41,280 nucleotides of DNA from Actinomycetota bacterium (GTDB taxonomy: Bacteria; Actinomycetota; Actinomycetes; Nanopelagicales; Nanopelagicaceae). A program made the translations under genes and the position numbers. The stretch lies in contig VGBN01000008.1 in NCBI GenBank assembly GCA_016870455.1, positions 1 to 41,280 on the forward strand. The letters run 5' to 3'. The first letter of the stretch is position 1. Every line of letters starts with the position of its first letter. Positions 32,306-41,280 of the stretch are shown one piece after another. Below the pieces are notes generated by a model. That model had not been told where the DNA came from. It searched no databases and was given only the letters and a program-made list of their open reading frames with translations.

Positions 32306-33072
32306 ACTCAATTGCACTTAATGCAGATCAGTTCGGGTTGGTATACAACGTTCTTTCATTTGGACTTGTATGCATGCTCGCTACCACTATCTACACTCTA
32401 GTGTCACAACAGCGGGTACTCCCTAAATACCGCACAGCACTTGTAATGTCCTCAATGGTTACATTCATTGCGGCATATCACTACTGGAGAATTTTCGACT
32501 CATTTGCGGAATCTTATGTAGATGGTGCAACCAAGGTGGGAACTGGAAAAGGCGATTTCAACGAAGCCTATCGCTATGTTGACTGGATCCTTACCGTACC
32601 TCTTCTGCTAGTTGAGGTAGTAGCAGTATTAGCTCTTGCTAAAGCAGCGGCTTCCTCATTGATTACCCGCTTAGTACCCGCATCTGCTGCAATGATCGCA
32701 CTTGGATATCCAGGTGAGATTTCAACAGATAACAACACCAAAGTTCTATGGGGTGTTCTTTCAACAATACCTTTCCTATACATTCTGTATGTATTGTTTG
32801 TCGAGCTTTCAAAGTCCCTAGATCGTCAACCAGCTGGCGTAGCTGCAACCGTTGGTCGCCTACGTATGCTTTTGATCGCAACTTGGGGCGTTTATCCAAT
32901 CGCTTACTTGCTTCCAATCTTGGGACAAGATGCATTGGATCCAGGAGCATTTGTTAACCGTCAGATCGGTTACACAATTGCAGATGTATTAGCTAAGTGC
33001 GTATTTGGTCTAACAATCCTAAAGATTGCAAAGATGAAATCCGTAGCTGAGGGAATGAAGGAAGACGCTTAA
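32302..33072 (+). CDS. Actinorhodopsin-type light-driven proton pump (microbial rhodopsin)
   Basis: YRYVDWILTVPLLLVE gives D94/T98/E105 (DTE proton-pump motif) with L102; H60 in AAYHYWRIFDSF; G151 in VLWGVLST; retinal Schiff-base K232 in ADVLAKCVFG. GGAGG ribosome-binding site at 32288-32292. Confidence 0.97.
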   Translation: MNSIALNADQFGLVYNVLSFGLVCMLATTIYTLVSQQRVLPKYRTALVMSSMVTFIAAYHYWRIFDSFAESYVDGATKVGTGKGDFNEAYRYVDWILTVPLLLVEVVAVLALAKAAASSLITRLVPASAAMIALGYPGEISTDNNTKVLWGVLSTIPFLYILYVLFVELSKSLDRQPAGVAATVGRLRMLLIATWGVYPIAYLLPILGQDALDPGAFVNRQIGYTIADVLAKCVFGLTILKIAKMKSVAEGMKEDA

Positions 33073-33087
33073 TTCTCTTTAATAAAG

Positions 33088-33118
33088 AGCGGGGCCAAGA
33101 AATTGGTCCCGCTTTTTT
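33088..33118 (+). terminator. Intrinsic terminator of the rhodopsin gene
   Basis: AGCGGGGCCAA-GAAA-TTGGTCCCGCT followed by TTTTT. Confidence 0.93.
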
Positions 33119-33122
33119 CATT

Positions 33123-33695
33123 TTAAAGGTGGCTGATTAAATTCTCTTGAATGCCGCCTAGCCAGTAATAAACCGCGAACAGGTGCTTTTGTGGATCTGA
33201 ATCAGGCATCACTTCATACTTTTCATACCCATTTTCATCTATCTCTAATCTAACTGCTAAGGCTATGCGCAGATCATTAATAGCAATCAACCACTGGGTG
33301 GGGTCAGTGATCTTTACATCTGCTTTAGGCAGCTCGTGATCGACTGGAAAAACCAATTGTTCACGTAGGTATAGAAGGTGCTTTTGCTTGAGGGTACGCA
33401 GCGAACCTTCAGTGTATTTACGAAACTCTGCAGCACTTTCTGGATCAGCGTATCCATTTGGCAATAATCTCCGAAGAACTGGATCATCTGGTTGCTCAAT
33501 TGGCGATTGAATATTTCCCAGTGTGGCATTCATTAATTGGGCAAATGGATCATCTGATTGATAGTGATGGGTAAAGTTTCGCTCACCAAGTAATTCAAGT
33601 AACTGTTCCACTAAATTGATTAATATATGTAACTCATCATTACTAAGTGCAAGAGAGAGATCTCCTGCTGCTGCACTTCCTTTAAATTTACCCAT
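33123..33695 (-). CDS. DUF2017 family protein
   Basis: Directly downstream of and overlapping clpS, as is typical for actinobacterial DUF2017; [34 protein letters not shown] opens at 33734; ATG 33695 has an AAAGAG ribosome-binding site about 6 nt upstream. Confidence 0.7.
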   Translation of the reverse strand: MGKFKGSAAAGDLSLALSNDELHILINLVEQLLELLGERNFTHHYQSDDPFAQLMNATLGNIQSPIEQPDDPVLRRLLPNGYADPESAAEFRKYTEGSLRTLKQKHLLYLREQLVFPVDHELPKADVKITDPTQWLIAINDLRIALAVRLEIDENGYEKYEVMPDSDPQKHLFAVYYWLGGIQENLISHL

Positions 33696-33978
33696 GATCA
33701 TCTCTTTGTAGCGTTGCCCATAAACCATGTTCATGTAATTGCTGAACCGCCCGTTCCATCTCTTCTCTTGTTCCAGATGAAACCACTGCTTTTCCCTCAG
33801 TGTGCACTTGCATCATTAATTGATGCGCTTTTTCTTTTGAAAAGCCAAATAATTTAATAAATACGTAAGTTACATAATTCATTAAATTGACTGGATCATC
33901 CCAAACTATTGTGACCCATAAATTGTCAAAGAACTTGCTCAAATCTAAAGTTTCTTCAAGCTGTGTCTGAGAGCTCAT
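33688..33978 (-). CDS. clpS: ATP-dependent Clp protease adaptor ClpS
   Basis: [56 protein letters not shown]. Confidence 0.95.
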   Translation of the reverse strand: MSSQTQLEETLDLSKFFDNLWVTIVWDDPVNLMNYVTYVFIKLFGFSKEKAHQLMMQVHTEGKAVVSSGTREEMERAVQQLHEHGLWATLQRDDHG

Positions 33979-33984
33979 ACCTAA

Positions 33985-35703
33985 TTATCTAACTAAAACA
34001 GTAATCTCATCACTAACTCCAGCCGCATTTTTATTACTGGCTGCAATCACCACCTGAAAAGTACTCAAGCCTTGGGATAGGGCCTTTGCATTAAAGGTAA
34101 AGCCACCATTGGCATCTGTTACCAACTCTGCAATCTGCTTGCCATCTTGTAAAATCTTTAACTTGATATCACTACTTTTTGGCGATACCTGCCCAGTAAT
34201 AGCGTAAGTAGTACTTGTCTTGATAGAGGCAGGTAAATCTAATTTAACCTTTGGAATTACTGTAATAATTTTCTCACTTGTTTTTCCTTCAACTCTCTCC
34301 CAACTTCCCTCTGAAACTAATCTGATCTCACTCCTTTGACCCACAATTGCCGGCACTGTGATCACTCCACTGGCATCAGTTACACCAGCTGCTAATGTTC
34401 GCCAACTGTTATCTGTGCTATTTTTAATTTCAAATCTAACATTTAAAGATGCAATAGGAGTTTTATCTGGAAGTTTGAATGTGCCAGTCAAGTTAAATAT
34501 TGAGCCATATGCAATCTGCTCTAAATCTGTTGCAATAGTTCCTACCACCTGATCTGGAGCAATTGATTTGGCAATATCTCTAACTGCGGTAATTGCTGCA
34601 GTGTTCTCCATACCAAAGGTCCATACCGCAATCCCGCCCAGGCGGTACTTACCTACTAAATTAGTTCTTGCTGTGTAACTTTTCTCATCTGGAAACCACA
34701 CAGTTCTGGTGGCCGTGCAAAAGCTAGCTGAGTTTGTTGGATCAACATAGGTTTTTCGATAAGTAAAGGTTGATTCTGCATGCGTTGGATTATAAGTAAT
34801 CGTGGCATTATTAATTGTGGCAAGCTCAACCGCTGATCTCATTATGACTGCAGCTTTTGCGCCTACTACAACTGAAGTTGCAAACTCTTTTGGACAAACA
34901 CCTTCAACTTTGGTTATCCAATCACGGCCATAACCTGGAATGCCTAAAAATACTTTAGAGGCTGGCATCTGAGTTACCGCATACTTAACAGCATCTTCAC
35001 TCCATGGAAGTGGTCCAATTGGGCCAGGATTAACCGTAGAAAAGTCATAGGCCATAATTCTTAATCGATCTATAAATGGTCCAATCTCTGCCCAAGAAAA
35101 AACCCAGTTGCCTGCTCGCTTGGTCTCAGGTGCAAAATCGGGTGGGGTTGTAACAGAGAGCAACTTTCCCTGCTGATGCAACTCAGTTGATAACTCTTTT
35201 ATAAAAGCAATCCAATTTGGTTTTGTTGCCGCCCAGGTTGATCTACCATCTTGAGTGTAAAAAACTTCAAAATCTAAATCGATACCATCGTAATTATGTC
35301 TTAGCACTAAATCTTTTATGGTTTGCACAATGCTTGATCTAGTACTTGAATTTGCCAACAATCCAGCCAGGACTAATTTCTTTGTATCATCTGTAATTGT
35401 TGGTAGCAGCAGTAAACCATTTGATTTTAATCTTGCGATAACTGTTGTCTTTGGGGTTATATAACCTCCCAGAGTGTACTTATCTTTAATAGTTGTAGCA
35501 CCTGTTAAGCCATACCAAAACGGTGAGATATCTCGAATTAAATCTAAATTACCTTCAACTGTGGGTAGATTTCTAGATAATGAATAATCTGGTAACCAGC
35601 CAGAGAGAATTCGGCGCGGAGGATTATTCGCAGCGGCAGGAACAAGGGTTGAGAGCGTCAGGGCAAGTGCGATTGATGAAATTAAAATTTTTCCTACCCT
35701 CAT
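33985..35703 (-). CDS. Secreted glycoside hydrolase family 18 protein with C-terminal Ig-like/carboxypeptidase-regulatory-like domains
   Basis: Signal peptide MRVGKILISSIALALTLSTLVPAAA; GH18 catalytic motif YDGIDLDFEVF (DxxDxDxE); MAYDFS; GIAVWTFGMEN; C-terminal beta-rich repeats. Confidence 0.88.
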   Translation of the reverse strand: MRVGKILISSIALALTLSTLVPAAANNPPRRILSGWLPDYSLSRNLPTVEGNLDLIRDISPFWYGLTGATTIKDKYTLGGYITPKTTVIARLKSNGLLLLPTITDDTKKLVLAGLLANSSTRSSIVQTIKDLVLRHNYDGIDLDFEVFYTQDGRSTWAATKPNWIAFIKELSTELHQQGKLLSVTTPPDFAPETKRAGNWVFSWAEIGPFIDRLRIMAYDFSTVNPGPIGPLPWSEDAVKYAVTQMPASKVFLGIPGYGRDWITKVEGVCPKEFATSVVVGAKAAVIMRSAVELATINNATITYNPTHAESTFTYRKTYVDPTNSASFCTATRTVWFPDEKSYTARTNLVGKYRLGGIAVWTFGMENTAAITAVRDIAKSIAPDQVVGTIATDLEQIAYGSIFNLTGTFKLPDKTPIASLNVRFEIKNSTDNSWRTLAAGVTDASGVITVPAIVGQRSEIRLVSEGSWERVEGKTSEKIITVIPKVKLDLPASIKTSTTYAITGQVSPKSSDIKLKILQDGKQIAELVTDANGGFTFNAKALSQGLSTFQVVIAASNKNAAGVSDEITVLVR

Positions 35704-35734
35704 GAATTTTAGGGTAGCGGTTTTGACTGAGAAA

Positions 35735-35992
35735 TTACTTTAAGCGGGCGTGAATCTCTTTACATGTTGGACAGATAGGGAATTTTTGAGGATCCCGATT
35801 TGGAACCCATTTTTTTCCACATAGTGCACGAACCGGTTTACCAGTAACAGCAGATTCAGTGATCTTGGTTTTGTCTACATAATGGGCAAATCGCTCATGA
35901 TCACCCTCATCGACAGGTGCTAGAACTTCTTTTTCTAGTACCCCAGTTTTGCCTGATTTGCCTCTTAAATCATCCAGAAATCCCATACGCAA
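35735..35992 (-). CDS. DUF3039 family zinc-ribbon-like protein
   Basis: RFAHYVDKTKITESAVTGKPVRALCGKKWVPNRDPQKFPICPTCKEI; conserved small actinobacterial protein. Confidence 0.8.
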   Translation of the reverse strand: MRMGFLDDLRGKSGKTGVLEKEVLAPVDEGDHERFAHYVDKTKITESAVTGKPVRALCGKKWVPNRDPQKFPICPTCKEIHARLK

Positions 35993-36026
35993 ATCCTAAT
36001 CCAACTTTATCGCCTACCATTTACCA

Positions 36027-36980
36027 ATGAGCAAACCGCTTAAGGATCTTCTGCGCACCGCAGATTTGTCTCGGGCAGATATTGAGAAACTGCTCACTAC
36101 CTCCAGAAAGTTTGCTGAAAAACCATTGCGTTCTAAAAAAGCTTTGGCTAACCAAACTGTGGCGATTTACATGACTAAATCCTCAACTAGAACTCGAATC
36201 GCCTCTGAGACTGCGATTGCGCACTTAGGGGGATCGCCAATTTTCTTACGTTCTGATGATTTACAAATTGGTCGAGGAGAGACCATCTCTGATACCGCAA
36301 AGGTAATTTCCGGCTTTTGTTCTGCGCTAATTGTTAGAACCTTTGCACAATCAGATGTTGAGGAGTTAGGCAAGCATGCAACTATCCCGGTGATCAACGC
36401 ACTAACTGATGATGATCATCCAACTCAGTTATTAGCGGATTGGGTAACAATTAGAGAAAGATTTGGTGAAAATTTAGCTGGCCGTAAACTTGCCTACATT
36501 GGAGATGGAAACAATGTGGCTGCTGCCTGGTTAATAATGGGGGCAAGGATGGGTGCACATATTGTGGTTGCAACTCCAGCTGGCAAATGGGCACCAAAAC
36601 AATCAGTGGTTAATGAGGCTAAAAAAATTGCCGAAGGTAGCGGAGCAATAATTGAGGTGATAACTGATCCAAAAGCAGCTGCTACTGGTGCAAGTGCAAT
36701 CTATACCGATGTTTGGATCTCCATGGGAGATTCAGAGGCAGATCGCACTGAGAAAATTGCTGCACTTAGCGCATACACCGTTGATAAAGATTTAATAAAG
36801 TTAAGCGCACCAGATTCGATATTTATGCATTGCTTGCCAGCTCATCGTGGTGAGGAGGTTACCTCTGAGGTAATTGATGGTGAAAAATCAGTTGTTTGGC
36901 GACAGGCATTTCATCGCAGAACCACAATCCAAGCCCTGCTTTATCACCTTACCAGAGGTGACTTGGTTGGTAATAAGTAA
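36027..36980 (+). CDS. argF: Ornithine carbamoyltransferase
   Basis: KSSTRTRIASETA carbamoyl-phosphate motif, DDDHPTQLLAD, FMHCLPAHRGEEVTSEV. Confidence 0.93.
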   Translation: MSKPLKDLLRTADLSRADIEKLLTTSRKFAEKPLRSKKALANQTVAIYMTKSSTRTRIASETAIAHLGGSPIFLRSDDLQIGRGETISDTAKVISGFCSALIVRTFAQSDVEELGKHATIPVINALTDDDHPTQLLADWVTIRERFGENLAGRKLAYIGDGNNVAAAWLIMGARMGAHIVVATPAGKWAPKQSVVNEAKKIAEGSGAIIEVITDPKAAATGASAIYTDVWISMGDSEADRTEKIAALSAYTVDKDLIKLSAPDSIFMHCLPAHRGEEVTSEVIDGEKSVVWRQAFHRRTTIQALLYHLTRGDLVGNK

Positions 36981-37005
36981 AGTTATAGTTGGGTAAAGTA
37001 AGCAA

Positions 37006-38130
37006 ATGCTGATTGCAGTGCCTAAGGAAACCAAGCCTGGTGAAAAAAGAGTTGCCTTGGTGCCAGATATCATTTCCAAGTTAACTAAAGCAGGACTTGA
37101 AGTTGTAATTGAGTCACAAGCTGGTGTAAAAGCTGAATACTCCGATCAACAATTTATTGATGCAGGGGCAAAAATAAAAAACTCTGAAGTTTTATCTGGC
37201 AGTGATGTGATTTTGTCAGTGCAGCCTCTGACAGTTAATCAAATTAAATCATTAAAAAAAGGCGCAATCACAATCTCGTTTTTATCCCCAACCACCGCCT
37301 CTGATTCAATTGAAGCCTGCGTTAATGCCGGAGTTACCGCCATCTCATTGGAGATGGTGCCAAGAATATCTCGCGCTCAATCTATGGACGCATTAACCTC
37401 CCAAGCACTTTGTGCTGGATATAAAGCGGCCTTGGTTGGTGCAGAGTTATCACCAAAATTCTTTCCACTACTAATGACCGCTGCTGGGACAGTTACGCCG
37501 GCCAAGGTTGTTGTGTTAGGTGCTGGTGTGGCAGGTTTGCAGTCGATTGCAACTGCAAAGCGATTAGGCGCGGTGGTTTCTGCTTATGATGTTCGTCCAG
37601 CCTCTGCTGATGAAGTCAGATCTATGGGAGCAAAATTTATTAACTTAGAGCTTGAGGCATTAGAAGGTGCTGGTGGTTATGCACGGGAGATGACGCCAGA
37701 GCGAGCAAACAAGCAACGAGAGTTGTTAGCACCATACATTGCAGCTGCGGATGTATTAATTACAACGGCAGCTGTTCCAGGTAGAACTGCACCAATCTTG
37801 GTAACCTCTCAAATGGTTTCACAAATGGCTCCAGGTTCTGTTGTGGTTGATTTAGCAGCGGAAAGTGGTGGAAATGTTGAAGGTTCTGTGGCAGGTGAAA
37901 TAGTTACTAACTCAAGTGGTGTCAAAATCTGGGGTGGTAAAGATGTTCCTAGCCAACTTGCATTTCATGCTTCAATGTTGTTTTCTCGAAATGTTGTAAA
38001 CCTACTTTTACTAATGACAAATACTATTGATGGTAAACCGACAGGATTAATTGAGTTGAACTTTTCTGACGAAATTATTGATGCAGCGACTCTCACCCAC
38101 AATGGACAAAAGCGAGAGAGGGGTAAATGA
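37006..38130 (+). CDS. pntAA: NAD(P) transhydrogenase subunit alpha, part 1 (NAD-binding domain I)
   Basis: MLIAVPKETKPGEKRVALVPDII; VVVLGAGVAGLQSIATAKRLGAVVSAYDVRPASADEVRSMGAKF. Confidence 0.95.
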   Translation: MLIAVPKETKPGEKRVALVPDIISKLTKAGLEVVIESQAGVKAEYSDQQFIDAGAKIKNSEVLSGSDVILSVQPLTVNQIKSLKKGAITISFLSPTTASDSIEACVNAGVTAISLEMVPRISRAQSMDALTSQALCAGYKAALVGAELSPKFFPLLMTAAGTVTPAKVVVLGAGVAGLQSIATAKRLGAVVSAYDVRPASADEVRSMGAKFINLELEALEGAGGYAREMTPERANKQRELLAPYIAAADVLITTAAVPGRTAPILVTSQMVSQMAPGSVVVDLAAESGGNVEGSVAGEIVTNSSGVKIWGGKDVPSQLAFHASMLFSRNVVNLLLLMTNTIDGKPTGLIELNFSDEIIDAATLTHNGQKRERGK

Positions 38131-38456
38131 TGGCCTCTGAGTTAATGAGTAATGAACTTGCACTACTGGCAATCTTTATTCTTTCAATATTTGTGGGATT
38201 TGAGGTTGTTTCAAAAGTTTCGACCACTTTGCATACCCCGCTGATGAGTGGTGCTAATGCAATACATGGCGTGATCTTGGTTGGCGCAATTGTGGTGGCA
38301 GATCATGCCAAAACCACATTAGAGATTACATTAGCAATAGCAGCGGTTGTACTAGCTACAATAAACATGGTTGGTGGTTTTGTGGTTACTGATCGCATGT
38401 TGCAGATGTTTAAAGGAAAATCTAAATCAAAAAAAGAATCAGGCGATGACAAATGA
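38127..38456 (+). CDS. pntAB: NAD(P) transhydrogenase subunit alpha, part 2 (membrane)
   Basis: 109 aa TM protein, FVGFEVVSKVSTTLHTPLMSGANAIHGVILVGAI; ATGA-coupled to neighbours. Confidence 0.95.
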   Translation: MMASELMSNELALLAIFILSIFVGFEVVSKVSTTLHTPLMSGANAIHGVILVGAIVVADHAKTTLEITLAIAAVVLATINMVGGFVVTDRMLQMFKGKSKSKKESGDDK

Positions 38457-39838
38457 GTCGCGATTTATATGACTTAATCGGTTTACTGGCAGCTGTTTGT
38501 TTTATTCTGGCACTGAAAGGACTGTCATCTCCTAAATCTGCCAGGAGGGGTAATTTAATTGGGGCACTCGGGGCAACAATTGCAACGGTAATAGTGTTCT
38601 TTTATGCAAATAACGGCCAGGCATTAAATAATCAAACATTGATTTTGGCTGCCATCGCATTTGGCGTAGTTGTTGGAGTGCCAGCAGCCCGTAAGGTACA
38701 GATGACCCAGATGCCGCAGCTAGTTGCACTCTTCAACGGTGTAGGCGGTGGTGCAGCAGCCTTAGTGGCAATTGTTGAGTACTTAAAGCTTGGGGAAAGT
38801 GCAAGTACTGCGGTGGTAGTAGCAACAGTTTTCACCGTTATTGTTGGATGTATTTCCTTCTCGGGTTCAATAGTCACTTTCCTTAAATTACAAGAGTTAA
38901 TGACAACCAGGCCGGTGGTCTTTCCATTTGGACGCCAAATAATTGTCCTTACGTTGATTGGTGTTGTAGTAAGTGGCGGTTGGGTAATTAACTCTGGTAG
39001 TACTACTGCGCTATTGATTAATGGTTTGCTCTCATTGCTCTTTGGAGTTTTGTTTGTACTACCGGTAGGTGGTGCCGATGTACCAATTGTTATTTCATTG
39101 CTTAATGCTTTTACTGGTTTAACTGTTGCAGCATCCGGTTATGTTTTGGAGACTACCTTGCTGATTGTGGCTGGAACTTTAGTTGGTGCATCTGGAACCA
39201 TTTTGACCAGATTAATGGCAGAGGCAATGGGAAGATCTTTATTTGGTACTTTATTTGGCGCATTTACTGCCAAAGCTTCCTCCGATACAAACCAGGTAGA
39301 TACTCGTCCAGTTAAATCAGGATCGGCTGAGGATGTGGCAATACTTCTTAACTACGCACAACGAGCTGTGATTGTTCCTGGTTTTGGATTAGCAGTTGCG
39401 CAAGCACAACATACAGTTAGAGAGTTAGCCGATTTACTTGCTGCTAAGGGTGTTGAAGTTGCTTACGGAATTCACCCAGTTGCTGGTCGTATGCCAGGAC
39501 ATATGAATGTGTTGCTAGCAGAGGCTAATGTCCCATATGAACAATTAGTGGAGATGGAGGAGATAAATCCAACCTTTCCTCAGACCGATGTTGTGCTGGT
39601 AGTTGGGGCAAATGATGTGGTCAATCCGGCTGCAAAAACCACTCCAGGTTGTCCAATTTATGGCATGCCGATTTTGGATGTAGCACTTGCTGCGAATGTA
39701 GTTTTCCTCAAACGGTCTATGCGTCCAGGATTTGCCGGTATTGAAAATGAACTCCTATATGAACCAAAAACAACCTTACTTTTTGGTGATGCAAAAGATT
39801 CGCTAACTAAAGTAGTTGGCGCATTAAAAAAATTATAA
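38453..39838 (+). CDS. pntB: NAD(P) transhydrogenase subunit beta
   Basis: N-terminal TM helices; GYGLAVAQAQH-like VIVPGFGLAVAQAQHTVRELADLL, AYGIHPVAGRMPGHMNVLLAEANVPY. Confidence 0.96.
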   Translation: MSRDLYDLIGLLAAVCFILALKGLSSPKSARRGNLIGALGATIATVIVFFYANNGQALNNQTLILAAIAFGVVVGVPAARKVQMTQMPQLVALFNGVGGGAAALVAIVEYLKLGESASTAVVVATVFTVIVGCISFSGSIVTFLKLQELMTTRPVVFPFGRQIIVLTLIGVVVSGGWVINSGSTTALLINGLLSLLFGVLFVLPVGGADVPIVISLLNAFTGLTVAASGYVLETTLLIVAGTLVGASGTILTRLMAEAMGRSLFGTLFGAFTAKASSDTNQVDTRPVKSGSAEDVAILLNYAQRAVIVPGFGLAVAQAQHTVRELADLLAAKGVEVAYGIHPVAGRMPGHMNVLLAEANVPYEQLVEMEEINPTFPQTDVVLVVGANDVVNPAAKTTPGCPIYGMPILDVALAANVVFLKRSMRPGFAGIENELLYEPKTTLLFGDAKDSLTKVVGALKKL

Positions 39839-39850
39839 GGAAAATTTAGT

Positions 39851-39890
39851 AACCTCACCTGGTTGCAACATCCAGGAGGTTGGCGCCAAC
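39851..39890. other. Hairpin plus perfect palindrome in the pntB/argG convergent junction
   Basis: AACCT(CA)CCTGG-TTGCAACAT-CCAGGAGGTT stem followed by the 12-bp palindrome GTTGGCGCCAAC (39879-39890). No strong T-run on either strand. Confidence 0.5.
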
Positions 39891-39905
39891 GAGTGCTAAC
39901 TCAGA

Positions 39906-41255
<1,350 letters not shown>

Positions 41256-41280
41256 CTAACCTTTATAACTAAAACCCCGC

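Noticed and set aside
32663-32950. 95-aa minus-strand ORF antisense to the rhodopsin
   Set aside because: Rhodopsin frame is unambiguous; antisense frame has no recognisable features.
39891-39900. GAGTGCTAAC resembles one half of the CIRCE/HrcA operator
   Set aside because: The required partner TTAGCACTC nine bases upstream is absent (CAGGAGGTT there) and no chaperone gene is adjacent; likely chance.

Overview
The window is a gene-dense chromosomal segment from an AT-rich, streamlined actinobacterium. Gene content and order suggest the freshwater acI/Nanopelagicales type; that assignment is inference. I see no mobile elements, CRISPR arrays or phage genes. The backbone is a classic actinobacterial housekeeping block on the minus strand: argS-lysA-hom-thrC-thrB / rho-rpmE-prfA-prmC-sua5-like-glyA-wecA-like-atpI-like-atpZ-like-atpBEFHAGDC. 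It is followed by pduO, murA and glpX on one side. On the other side are a tRNA-Leu(UAG), a hendecad-repeat coiled-coil protein, an acyltransferase-3/SGNH protein, a histone-tail/TM/FN3 protein, rdgB-rph-murI, an actinorhodopsin-type proton-pump gene, DUF2017-clpS, a GH18 protein, DUF3039, argF, split pntAA-pntAB-pntB and argG. Points most worth a second look: (i) the rhodopsin, which has a DTE proton-pump motif, green-tuning Leu and a carotenoid-antenna fenestration Gly, and whose leader contains two perfect hairpins and a 12-codon upstream ORF ending in an ATGA overlap with the rhodopsin start; (ii) a Sua5/TsaC-family protein at the conserved locus that has lost the usual active-site motifs; (iii) a membrane protein with a histone H1-like basic tail; (iv) a six- to seven-unit 11-residue repeat rod protein; (v) a structured leader before rpmE; (vi) MurA with the Cys-to-Asp change associated with intrinsic fosfomycin resistance.
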